Source: an uncultured Lachnospiraceae bacterium (GTDB lineage Bacteria; Bacillota; Clostridia; Lachnospirales; Lachnospiraceae). From it: a DNA stretch of 5,794 nt. The DNA lies in NCBI GenBank assembly GCA_947175775.1, contig CAMWNY010000181.1:1-5794 (forward strand), written 5' to 3'. Positions within the stretch are counted from its first letter, which is position 1. Each line of letters begins with the position of its first letter. Positions 1-5,794 of the stretch are shown one piece after another. The notes below the pieces were generated by a model. That model saw nothing but the letters and a program-made list of their open reading frames with translations. It made no database searches and was not told where the DNA came from. The position numbers and the translations under genes were made by a program.

Positions 1-385
1 TTGCACAATTAACAATGGGAAGCACTCCCTTTACCGGCTTCATTTCACCATTCAGCCCAAGCGCCCCAATAACCCGCGTATCACTGACATTCTCTTTCGG
101 AATGACGCCAAGCCCTACAAGAATCCCGACTGCAATCGGCAAGTCATACGAAGCGCCCTCTTTGCGCAGATCGGCAGGAGATATGCTGACCGTTAAATGA
201 ATTGCCGGAATTTCCACTTTTGCATTTTTCAATGCCACTTTCACACGTTCTCGCGCCTCACGCACTTCGTTCCCCAGTTGTCCAACCATTTCAAATGCCG
301 GCATCCCCTTCGAGACGTCCACCTCCACAAGGCATAGCGTGCTCTCAATGCCTGTCACTGCTCCTGTTATTACACTGCTGTACAT
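1..385 (-). CDS. yifB: YifB/ComM family Mg-chelatase-like AAA+ ATPase, N-terminal part (cut by window edge)
   Basis: Only the first 128 residues are present; the reading frame is open to base 1, so the rest lies outside the window. The visible part is the N-terminal domain that precedes the ATPase core in YifB/ComM proteins. It opens MYSSVITGAVTGIE and carries the family stretches VEVDVSKGMPAFEMVG, REARERVKVALKNAK, ISPADLRKEGASYDLPIAVGIL and VIGALGLNGEMKPVKGVLP. The Walker A and B motifs and the C-terminal Mg-chelatase region are not reached. The ATG at 383-385 is supported by a GGAGG site (complement of 397-401) 11 bases upstream. In Haemophilus and Vibrio the homologue ComM is a helicase that promotes branch migration during natural transformation; the role in Clostridia is not established. 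A candidate sigma-A promoter lies at 451-479. The family call is firm, the function is not. Confidence 0.93.
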   Translation of the reverse strand, partial: MYSSVITGAVTGIESTLCLVEVDVSKGMPAFEMVGQLGNEVREARERVKVALKNAKVEIPAIHLTVSISPADLRKEGASYDLPIAVGILVGLGVIPKENVSDTRVIGALGLNGEMKPVKGVLPIVNCA

Positions 386-404
386 AAAAATGTTATCCTC
401 CGTT

Positions 405-447
405 TGCTGTGTTTCCTTTCATCAATTCACATGATAAAGTCACAGCA
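405..447 (-). repeat. Interrupted hairpin in the yifB leader
   Basis: A perfect 7-base inverted repeat (405-411 and 441-447) encloses a second pairing of CTTT 416-419 with AAAG 436-439, and CAT 420-422 with ATG 431-433, around an 8-base loop. That gives up to 14 base pairs with small internal loops. It lies between the predicted yifB transcription start (about 444) and the ribosome-binding site at 397-401. There is no T-run after it on either strand, so it does not look like an intrinsic terminator for sigK. It could be a leader structure, or have no function. Confidence 0.4.
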
Positions 448-450
448 GGG

Positions 451-479
451 AGAATAACATACTATTTTTCTTTTGGCAA
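451..479 (-). promoter_or_regulatory. Candidate sigma-A promoter for yifB
   Basis: Read on the minus strand, a -35 TTGCCA (474-479; 5 of 6 to TTGACA) is followed by a 17-base spacer and a -10 TATTCT (451-456; 4 of 6 to TATAAT). The -10 is preceded by TGT, giving an extended TGn element. The predicted start near 444 leaves a leader of about 60 bases before the yifB ATG. It falls in the sigK-yifB gap, which would let yifB be expressed independently of sporulation. Confidence 0.5.
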
Positions 480-514
480 TCATTCCGACAAAAAACGCAT
501 CTGAAATGTCAAAA

Positions 515-1174
515 TTAATACAGTTTTGCATCTTCCAGTCCGGCTTTCAGTTTGCCTAATGCCTTTTTTTCAATTCTTGACACATAGCTTCTTGAGATGC
601 CAAGCATCCTGCCAATATCCCTTTGCGTCAGTTCCTCACCGCCAAGCGCATTGTCAAGCACACCGTAACGCAGCTTAATGATGCACCGCTCGCGTTCGTC
701 AAGCCGCTCGTTAATCAGTGTATAAAGGCATTGCAGCTTCGCCGCCATATCCATGTCTTCTATAATATCGGTCTGCTCCTGTTCGCAGACATCGATGAGG
801 TTTATCTCGTTTCCCTCCTTGTCGGTACCTATAGGCTCATAGAGCGATATTTCCCGCGTAATTTTCTTTCTGGCACGAAACATCATTAAAAGTTCGTTGT
901 CGATACATTTTGCGGCGTATGTCGCAAGGCGGCTGCCCTTCTCGGGCTTAAACGTGTTTACTGCCTTAATCAGCCCGATTGTACCTATGGAAATCAGGTC
1001 CTCTATATCCTCACCGCAGCCCATATACTTCTTTGCCACATGTGCCACAAGGCGAAGATTTCGCTCTATCAAAATCTGTCGGGCATCATGGGAGGCTGCT
1101 TTGTCGTCACCGTGCATTACGCTTAGATACAGGGTTTCCTCCTCTGCGGATAGCGGTTGCTCAAAGGTCTTCAA
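515..1174 (-). CDS. sigK: RNA polymerase sporulation sigma factor SigK, without pro-sequence
   Basis: A 219-residue sigma-70 family protein; sigma-K directs late mother-cell transcription (coat, cortex and mother-cell lysis genes). Region 2.2 (DLISIGTIGLIKAV, about 59-72) and region 2.4 (ATYAAKCIDNELLM, about 84-97) bind core enzyme and the -10 element. The region 4.2 helix-turn-helix spans about 182-205 (TQRDIGRMLGISRSYVSRIE). The stretches EPIGTDKEGNEINLIDV and GISRSYVSRIEKKAL match SigK better than its relative SigE. The start is TTG at 1172-1174, seven bases after GGAGG. The protein begins close to where mature B. subtilis sigma-K begins, and an in-frame stop lies eight codons upstream, so no hydrophobic pro-peptide is encoded, as known for Clostridioides difficile. 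The frame is continuous: no skin-type insertion. Compared with B. subtilis SigK there are small insertions near residues 25-30 and just before the helix-turn-helix. SigE is the main alternative and is less likely. Confidence 0.88.
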   Translation of the reverse strand: MKTFEQPLSAEEETLYLSVMHGDDKAASHDARQILIERNLRLVAHVAKKYMGCGEDIEDLISIGTIGLIKAVNTFKPEKGSRLATYAAKCIDNELLMMFRARKKITREISLYEPIGTDKEGNEINLIDVCEQEQTDIIEDMDMAAKLQCLYTLINERLDERERCIIKLRYGVLDNALGGEELTQRDIGRMLGISRSYVSRIEKKALGKLKAGLEDAKLY

Positions 1175-1181
1175 AAGAGCG

Positions 1182-1186
1182 CCTCC
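1182..1186 (-). promoter_or_regulatory. Ribosome-binding site that fixes the TTG start of sigK
   Basis: CCTCC on the plus strand reads GGAGG on the minus strand, seven bases before TTG 1172-1174. No ATG or GTG is available in frame between this site and the upstream stop codon, so the TTG is the only well-placed start. This decides that the product lacks a pro-sequence. Confidence 0.8.
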
Positions 1187-1201
1187 GTGACTTATTTATC
1201 T

Positions 1202-1229
1202 TATTCTATGTCACGGGGCGCCCCTAAGT
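1202..1229 (-). promoter_or_regulatory. Candidate sigma-K-type promoter in front of sigK
   Basis: On the minus strand the -10 reads CATAGAATA (1202-1210), which fits the sigma-K consensus CATAnnnTA. It is preceded by a 17-base spacer and an AC -35 dinucleotide (1228-1229), within the known 16-17 spacing. The predicted start, around 1195, lies just ahead of the ribosome-binding site at 1182-1186. Sigma-E shares the CATA -10 core, but no ATA is seen at the sigma-E -35 position. The reading is positive autoregulation of sigK. Such short consensus motifs can occur by chance; the placement is what makes this one credible. Confidence 0.5.
1215..1224. repeat. Perfect palindrome GGGGCGCCCC in the sigK promoter spacer
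   Basis: A 10-base perfect palindrome made only of G and C sits between the -35 and -10 elements of the candidate sigK promoter, in the 66-base gap after the hemW stop. It has no loop, so it is more like a protein-binding half-site pair than a hairpin, and no T-run follows. Whether anything binds it is unknown. Confidence 0.4.
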
Positions 1230-1240
1230 GCCTTTCCAAA

Positions 1241-2392
1241 TTAAATTTTCATAAAATCAGCCAGTACCGTATTGCTCACGTCTATCCCCTGCTCGGTCAG
1301 AAACCAAAAACCGTCCTGTTTTGCAAGGCACCCTGCCGCTTGCCATTTATCCAGCGTTTCTTTGTAAACACTGCACAGACTTACACCGAAGGTCCGTTCA
1401 AACTCCGATGACGAAATTCCCTCCATTCTGCGCAGTCCCAAAATCATAAACTCTTCCATAAGCTCTAGTTCCGACAAATATTGTGCTTCATACCGGAATG
1501 CTTCGGGCGTTTTGCAAAACGTCATGTATTCCGAAAGGCTGTCCGTGTTCTTATAACGGTAGTTTTGGACCGTTGACGATGCACCAAGCCCGAAACCGAC
1601 ATAATTGCCGATATGGTCACAGCCCCTCTGCCAGTAAATCTGATTGTGACGGCTTTCAAAACCTTTTTTTGCGTAGTTGGATATTTCATAGCGTGTATAA
1701 CCATGCGCTGCCAAAAGCTGCTTTGTTTCATGATACATCAGCCGATCCGTTTCCTCATCGGGAAGGGACGGGTATTGACTAAAATGGTCAAACAGCGGTG
1801 TTCTCTCTTCTACAATCAGACTGTACGCCGAAATGTGCTCCGGTTCCAGTTCCAATACGCTGTGCAATGTTTTTTGCCACGTTTCAAGGCTCTGACCGGG
1901 AAGCGCCGACATCAGGTCAACATTGATATTCTGAAAACCTGCCTGTCTTGCCCATGCATAAACATCGAGAAAATCCGCATAGGTATGAATACGCCCCAGC
2001 AGCTTTAACTCGTTGTCATCCGCCGATTGGAGGCCAATGCTGAGGCGGTTGAAACCTGCCTCTTTCAAAAATATCATTTTTTCCAACGTGGCTGTTTTTG
2101 GGTTCAGTTCCAAGGAAATCTCCGCATTATCAGCCACATGAAAATGCATTTGTACCGTCATAAGGCAGTCCTTTATCAGCTCCTTTTCCATGCACGAAGG
2201 CGTGCCTCCGCCAAAAAAAACGGTCTGCACCTCATATGCACGGTAAGCTTGTGCCATAGCCTTAATTTCCTCATTCAATGCCGCCATATATGCACGCTTT
2301 GCCGCATCATCCGCAGGAAACGATAAAAAATCACAGTACACACACTTTTTTATGCAAAACGGGATATGAATATAAATACCGAGCTGTTTCAC
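1241..2392 (-). CDS. hemW: HemW radical-SAM heme chaperone
   Basis: A 383-residue cytoplasmic radical-SAM protein of usual HemW length. HemW (formerly annotated as oxygen-independent coproporphyrinogen III oxidase-like, YggW/HemN-like) binds heme and is proposed to hand it to target enzymes. The 4Fe-4S cluster motif is CIKKCVYC (Cys13, Cys17, Cys20) followed by DF rather than the GC of true HemN, and the SAM-binding GGGTPS is at 61-66. The heme-binding HNxxYW motif is present as HNQIYW at 249-254. A longer frame opens with ATG at 2471-2473. The GTG at 2390-2392 is preferred, because GGAGG lies six bases upstream of it and the protein then starts VKQLGIYIHIPFC, as in the family. It lies 110 bases downstream of lepA with no convincing promoter between, so co-transcription with lepA is likely. 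Confidence 0.93.
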   Translation of the reverse strand: MKQLGIYIHIPFCIKKCVYCDFLSFPADDAAKRAYMAALNEEIKAMAQAYRAYEVQTVFFGGGTPSCMEKELIKDCLMTVQMHFHVADNAEISLELNPKTATLEKMIFLKEAGFNRLSIGLQSADDNELKLLGRIHTYADFLDVYAWARQAGFQNINVDLMSALPGQSLETWQKTLHSVLELEPEHISAYSLIVEERTPLFDHFSQYPSLPDEETDRLMYHETKQLLAAHGYTRYEISNYAKKGFESRHNQIYWQRGCDHIGNYVGFGLGASSTVQNYRYKNTDSLSEYMTFCKTPEAFRYEAQYLSELELMEEFMILGLRRMEGISSSEFERTFGVSLCSVYKETLDKWQAAGCLAKQDGFWFLTEQGIDVSNTVLADFMKI

Positions 2393-2398
2393 ATCAGT

Positions 2399-2403
2399 CC
2401 TCC
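2399..2403 (-). promoter_or_regulatory. Ribosome-binding site that fixes the GTG start of hemW
   Basis: CCTCC here reads GGAGG on the minus strand, six bases upstream of GTG 2390-2392. It lies inside the longer frame that opens at ATG 2473, and it is the reason to prefer the shorter protein. Confidence 0.8.
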
Positions 2404-2430
2404 ATGTCTGCCAATGCCTGCGAATTCCTG

Positions 2431-2458
2431 ACAACGAAAAGCGTAAGCTTTTTGGTGT
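2431..2458 (-). repeat. Weak hairpin between lepA and hemW
   Basis: AAAAGC (2437-2442) and GCTTTT (2447-2452) pair around a four-base loop. The repeat extends outward to 2431-2442/2447-2458 with 10 of 12 positions matching. It is AT-rich with a poor T-run, so as a lepA terminator it would be leaky. It may be an attenuator or processing site within a lepA-hemW transcript, or nothing. The rest of the 110-base gap shows no convincing -35/-10 pair. Confidence 0.3.
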
Positions 2459-2502
2459 ATGCGCAGGATCCAAATCTGCCGTTTAAAATTTTCAATTTCA
2501 CA

Positions 2503-4320
2503 CTATTTGCCGCTGTCGAGCTTTAGCACAGACATAAACGCTTTTTGCGGAATTTCCACGTTTCCGACCTGCCGCATGCGCTTCTTGCCTTCCTTTTGTT
2601 TCTCAAGCAGTTTTTTCTTTCGCGTAATATCACCGCCGTAGCACTTGGCAAGCACGTCCTTACGCATTGCCTTTACGGTTTCGCGCGCGATAACCTTTCC
2701 GCCGACCGCTGCCTGAATGGGAATTTCAAACAGATGGCGCGGGATTTCGTCCTTGAGCTTCTCGCACATCTTTCTGCCGCGCTCGTACGCCGAATCCTTG
2801 TGCACAATAAAAGAAAGCGCATCAACCTCTTCCTTATTAATCAAAATGTCGAGCTTCACAAGCGGCGCCTGTTCATAACCCTTAATATCATAATCAAACG
2901 ATGCATATCCGCGTGAACGCGATTTGAGCGCGTCAAAAAAGTCGTAAATAATCTCGTTTAACGGCAGTTCATACTTTAAGAGCGCCCTTGTTTCCTCCAC
3001 ATAATCCATGCCGAGATAGCGTCCGCGTCGCTCCTGGCAAAGCTCCATAATTGAACCGATAAATTCCGTCGTCACCATAATTTCCGCACTGACAATCGGC
3101 TCCTCCATGTAGTCAATTTCCGATGGGTCGGGAAGATTAGAAGGATTGGTCAGCTCAATCAGCTCGCCATTTGTCTTATATACCTTATAAATAACACCCG
3201 GCGCCGTGGTGACAAGGTCCAAATTATATTCCCGCTCAAGCCGCTCCTGAATGATTTCAAGATGCAGCAGTCCCAAAAATCCGCATCGGAACCCAAAGCC
3301 TAACGCAATGGAAGTTTCCGGTTCATAAAAGAGCGACGCATCGTTGAGCTGAAGCTTCTCCAGCGCGTCCCTCAAATCCGGATACTTTGCACTGTCGGCA
3401 GGATATACGCCGCAGTAAACCATAGAGAGGACCTTTTTATAACCCGGAAGCGGCTTGTCACACGGGCACTGCGCATCAGTAACCGTATCACCGACCGCCG
3501 TATCCTTCACATTCTTAATGGACGCAGTAATATATCCCACCATGCCCGCAGACAACTCCTCACATGGAATAAACTGCCCTGCGCCAAAATAGCCGACTTC
3601 CACCACATCTGCGGTAGCGCCTGTCGCCATCATTTTAATTTTAGTCCCCCTCGCAACATGTCCCTCCTTAATGCGGCAGAATACGATAACACCCTTATAA
3701 GAATCATAAATTGAGTCAAAAACAAGCGCCTGAAGCGGGTTTTCCCGGCTTCCGCCCGGCGCCGGGATTTTGTGTACAATTGCCTCAAGCACGTCCTCAA
3801 TCCCCACGCCGTTCTTTGCCGAGATCAGAGGTGCGTCCTGCGCCTCAATTCCAATAACATCTTCAATCTCATTTTTCACCCAATCGGGACGCGCACTTGG
3901 AAGATCAATTTTATTAATCACGGGAAACACGTCCAAATCATGGTCAAGCGCCAAATATACGTTTGCAAGTGTCTGCGCTTCAATTCCCTGTGCCGCATCA
4001 ACAACCAAAATAGCGCCGTCGCACGCCGCAAGCGCACGGCTGACCTCATAATTAAAGTCCACATGTCCCGGCGTGTCAATCAGATTGAAAATATACTCAT
4101 TCCCGTCCTGCGCCTGATACACGGTACGCACGGTCTGCGCTTTAATCGTAATTCCCCGCTCACGCTCCAAATCCATGTTGTCAAGCACCTGCTCCTGCAT
4201 CTCGCGGCTTGTCAGAAGTCCTGTCTTTTCAATGATACGGTCCGCAAGCGTCGATTTGCCATGATCAATATGTGCTACAATGCAAAAATTTCTGATTCTG
4301 CTCTGATCTATATTTGACAT
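2503..4320 (-). CDS. lepA: Elongation factor 4 (LepA), ribosome-associated GTPase
   Basis: A full-length, 605-residue translational GTPase. EF4 acts on the ribosome; back-translocation of tRNAs and a role in initiation or 30S biogenesis have been proposed. All G motifs are present: G1 AHIDHGKST (16-24), G2 RGITI (55-59), G3 DTPGH (82-86), G4 NKID (136-139) and G5 SAK (167-169). EF-G-like domains II, III and V follow. The LepA-specific C-terminal domain ends in the conserved segment RKDVLAKCYGGDITRKKK, then QVGNVEIPQKAFM, close to the C-terminus. This separates it from EF-G, TypA/BipA and PrfC. The ATG at 4318-4320 has GGAGG (complement of 4327-4331) six bases upstream, and MSNIDQSRIRNFCIVAHIDHGKS is the normal family N-terminus. 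hemW follows downstream, a pairing common in Bacillota. Nothing is odd in the sequence. Confidence 0.98.
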   Translation of the reverse strand: MSNIDQSRIRNFCIVAHIDHGKSTLADRIIEKTGLLTSREMQEQVLDNMDLERERGITIKAQTVRTVYQAQDGNEYIFNLIDTPGHVDFNYEVSRALAACDGAILVVDAAQGIEAQTLANVYLALDHDLDVFPVINKIDLPSARPDWVKNEIEDVIGIEAQDAPLISAKNGVGIEDVLEAIVHKIPAPGGSRENPLQALVFDSIYDSYKGVIVFCRIKEGHVARGTKIKMMATGATADVVEVGYFGAGQFIPCEELSAGMVGYITASIKNVKDTAVGDTVTDAQCPCDKPLPGYKKVLSMVYCGVYPADSAKYPDLRDALEKLQLNDASLFYEPETSIALGFGFRCGFLGLLHLEIIQERLEREYNLDLVTTAPGVIYKVYKTNGELIELTNPSNLPDPSEIDYMEEPIVSAEIMVTTEFIGSIMELCQERRGRYLGMDYVEETRALLKYELPLNEIIYDFFDALKSRSRGYASFDYDIKGYEQAPLVKLDILINKEEVDALSFIVHKDSAYERGRKMCEKLKDEIPRHLFEIPIQAAVGGKVIARETVKAMRKDVLAKCYGGDITRKKKLLEKQKEGKKRMRQVGNVEIPQKAFMSVLKLDSGK

Positions 4321-4337
4321 ACGTTTCCTCCCTGTTT

Positions 4338-4366
4338 ATTTTATCTAAATTGGATTTCCATCACAA
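4338..4366 (-). promoter_or_regulatory. Marginal sigma-A-like promoter before lepA
   Basis: On the minus strand TTGTGA (4361-4366; 4 of 6) and TAAAAT (4338-4343; 5 of 6) are separated by 17 bases. However, the predicted start would fall at the lepA ribosome-binding site (4327-4331), leaving a leader of only about a dozen bases, and the -35 overlaps the hairpin at 4363-4391. It is reported as the best match in the gap, not as a firm call; the true promoter may be upstream of this position. Confidence 0.25.
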
Positions 4367-4391
4367 AAATGCCGCACTTTGACATTTTTCA
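4363..4391 (-). terminator. Possible weak terminator between transporter gene and lepA
   Basis: AAAAATG (4365-4371) and CATTTTT (4383-4389) are a perfect 7-base inverted repeat. On the minus strand two more pairs, one G-U, shorten the loop to about seven bases. The A-run, short stem and T-run order resembles an intrinsic terminator that could work in either direction, but the T-run is part of the stem and only a few GC pairs support it. It is the better terminator candidate for the transporter gene, because the repeat at 4403-4449 lacks a T-run on this strand. Confidence 0.35.
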
Positions 4392-4402
4392 GCGTGAAAC
4401 TT

Positions 4403-4449
4403 AGAACTTCTTCACAAAGCAGCTTTTGCCGCGAGCGATTAGAAGTTCT
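4403..4449 (-). repeat. 9-base perfect inverted repeat just after the transporter gene stop
   Basis: AGAACTTCT (4403-4411) and its exact reverse complement (4441-4449) flank 29 bases. Inside these, the minus-strand RNA can form a small nested hairpin (AAAG/CTTT). The repeat begins two bases after the stop codon at 4452-4454, so it would form a stem at the 3' end of that mRNA. On the minus strand it is followed by AAGTTTCAC, with no T-run; the T-run lies on the plus strand, where no gene points into it. It could be a 3' stabilising or processing stem. Confidence 0.45.
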
Positions 4450-4451
4450 TT

Positions 4452-5736
4452 TCATGCTACTTTAACATATATTTTTCGCACAATCAACAAAAATACAGCA
4501 AGCACGGCAAACCAGGCAGCCAAAGGAACGTCGTTGATATCAAAGCAGCGCACATTAATCCACATCTGATTAATTGCCTTGCTGGTTTCCTCATTGAAAT
4601 AGCGCATAACGACTGTTCTTTTTAATGTTTCCTCCGGCGGATACTGTGCATAAAGCTGCCGGTCAATCTGCTGTGACGATGCCGTTATCACATACCGTTC
4701 GTCCGCGCTGTCACCGCTGAAAAAATACCCCAGCGGATATGCGATTGTATCCGGTTCCGAATCTTCCGCGCCATAGCACCAGTTAATATATTCAAAAACG
4801 GTATTGTCACCTTGCGCACCTGCAATGGAGGACGTGTAACCGACATAGTACATATTACGTACGGCGCTTTCCGGTCTTGACACATAATTTACAAATGCCT
4901 CCGCTGCGTGCTTTTGCTTTTCGCTGTCCGCACTGCCATAAATCCCGTCTTTTAACATGACCCAGCCGTCAAACCAAAGATTTGCGCCTTCTTCGGGCAC
5001 GGAAAAACACAGCTCGAAATCGTCCTCGTCCGCCTGGTCCATTGCATAAACCGCATCTCCCGACCATTGGTAATCCGCCACGATTTTTCCGCTCACCATA
5101 TCCGCCTTGCCGCTGTCCGTCTCGAGGGAATAAATATTGTCCATAAGCCCCTCCAAAAGCGCCTGCGCTTCGTCAATCGTCTCCTGACTGGTATCGTTCA
5201 TCTCGTCCTCAAGACGCTTTGTATAATCCGGTGCACTGCGAAATGCCTCGTCGGTCAACAAATCCGCCTTTAGAATACCAAGTGCTGCAAAATAAGAATC
5301 ACGCACGTTATCTTTCAATGCAACCTGCCGTTTCAGACGTGTATCAGCGAATATTTTCCAGCTGGACGCATCTTCCTGCGTAACCGCCTCAGGATTATAA
5401 AGAACGCCTGTTATACCCCACATGTATCCCGCCGCATATTTGCTCCACTGCTCCCCGTTAATCTCATTAGTGTCCATCACGTTACAGATATAAGGAGATA
5501 CATTATTGATATAATAATTACATTCGTTATTTTTATCATAAAACGTGTCGGAATACGGCTCAAGCCTGCCCTCCGCCATCAGCTTCATGATCATATATTC
5601 CGACGGGCAGACAAGATCATACGTGTCGCCTAAATTTAACTGATTATACAAATCCTCGTTTGTTCCAAAACACGAATATTCCACCCGCACCCGCCTGCCG
5701 TACGTCTCAAAATACCAGTCCTCAAAGTCTTCATAA
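4452..5736 (-). CDS. PotD-like polyamine ABC transporter binding protein with C-terminal membrane anchor, 5'-truncated
   Basis: 427 residues are genomic; the true N-terminus is lost at the contig end (adapter from 5737). Numbering is from the first genomic Tyr. The sequence follows the spermidine/putrescine-binding PotD family: DFEDWYFETYGRRVRVEY (about 3-20), GTYDLVCPSEY-type segment (Ser45, Tyr47), GYMWGITGVLYNPEAV, ADYQWSGDA (Trp224) and NLWFDGW (Trp254, Asp256). By alignment from memory these correspond to E. coli PotD ligand residues Ser83, Tyr85, Trp229, Trp255 and Asp257; the acidic pair near DNVRD is only partly kept. Unusually, the protein ends in one hydrophobic helix (403-419, VPLAAWFAVLAVFLLIV) followed by RKIYVK. 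This predicts a C-terminal anchor with the binding domain outside the cell. The missing N-terminus could hold a signal peptide, a lipobox, or a fused PotC permease. Ligand identity is inferred. An ATG at 5751-5753 lies in adapter DNA and is not its start. Confidence 0.88.
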
Positions 5737-5794
5737 CTCTCTCTAATACACATCTCACGCTGCCGACGATACTCCTTGTTTAGATCTCGGTGGT
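5737..5794 (-). other. Illumina Nextera i5 adapter, non-genomic contig end
   Basis: Read on the minus strand, these 58 bases match the Nextera i5-side library adapter in order. The P5 segment (5778-5794) matches 16 of 17; an index reading AAGGAGTA (5770-5777) matches i5 S507/N507 exactly; the 14-base Nextera adapter stem (5756-5769) matches 13 of 14; and the 19-base Tn5 mosaic end (5737-5755) matches 17 of 19. The four mismatches are at 5739, 5745, 5756 and 5780. In plus-strand direction this is what a read running through a short insert into its adapter looks like. The mosaic end marks exactly where genomic DNA stops. The adapter sequences are recalled, not looked up, but this agreement in order and spacing cannot be chance. 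Confidence 0.97.

Noticed and set aside
507..512. Perfect TTGACA on the minus strand just after the sigK stop
   Set aside because: No TATAAT-like hexamer occurs 16-18 bases downstream; the pair at 451-479 is a better yifB promoter.
1613..2326. Plus-strand frames opposite hemW
   Set aside because: They overlap conserved HemW sequence, have composition expected from antisense reading, and show no recognisable domain.
3772..4317. Long plus-strand frame opposite the start of lepA
   Set aside because: It lies wholly antisense to the conserved GTPase domain of lepA, has no family resemblance and no convincing ribosome-binding site; it is a shadow of the coding strand.
4688..4885. 65-residue minus-strand frame inside the transporter gene
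   Set aside because: It overlaps a conserved part of the binding protein in another frame and lacks any domain signal.
5751..5794. Upstream region and N-terminus of the transporter gene
   Set aside because: The bases are sequencing adapter; the ATG and the AAGGAG are coincidental parts of the mosaic end and index.
1..5794. A new biological system, mobile element, CRISPR array, tRNA or riboswitch
   Set aside because: All coding space is taken by recognisable families, the gaps are 131 bases or shorter, and no repeat array, transposase, integrase, tRNA-like fold or known riboswitch core was seen. The only Tn5 sequence is library adapter.

Overview
The window is about 5.7 kb of chromosome from a spore-forming member of the Bacillota, most likely class Clostridia and plausibly Lachnospiraceae. 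The reasons are a sporulation sigma factor of the SigK type without a pro-sequence, strong GGAGG ribosome-binding sites in front of every start that can be seen, mid-range base composition, and protein sequences of clostridial type. Family-level placement is inference. The last 58 bases (5737-5794) are not genomic: they match an Illumina Nextera adapter with its i5 index, so the window runs to an untrimmed contig end.

Every gene reads on the minus strand. In transcription order (high to low coordinates) they are: a polyamine-type (PotD-like) ABC transporter binding protein that has lost its N-terminus to the contig end and carries a C-terminal membrane anchor (4452-5736); lepA, encoding elongation factor 4 (2503-4320); hemW, a radical-SAM heme chaperone (1241-2392, GTG start); sigK, the late mother-cell sporulation sigma factor (515-1174, TTG start); and the N-terminal part of a YifB/ComM-type Mg-chelatase-like ATPase (1-385), cut by the left window edge.

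The four gaps between genes are 131, 110, 66 and 129 bases. They hold candidate signals: two inverted repeats and a marginal promoter between the transporter gene and lepA; a weak hairpin between lepA and hemW; a good sigma-K-like promoter with a perfect 10-base palindrome in its spacer before sigK; and an extended -10 sigma-A promoter plus a leader hairpin before yifB. lepA and hemW probably form one transcription unit. sigK and yifB each seem to have their own promoter, which fits their different timing.

The genes are housekeeping, sporulation and transport functions with no sign of a new system, mobile element, CRISPR array or RNA gene. The main practical points are the adapter at the right end, which also creates a false start codon for the transporter gene; the C-terminally anchored binding protein; and the pro-less sigK with its sigma-K-like promoter.
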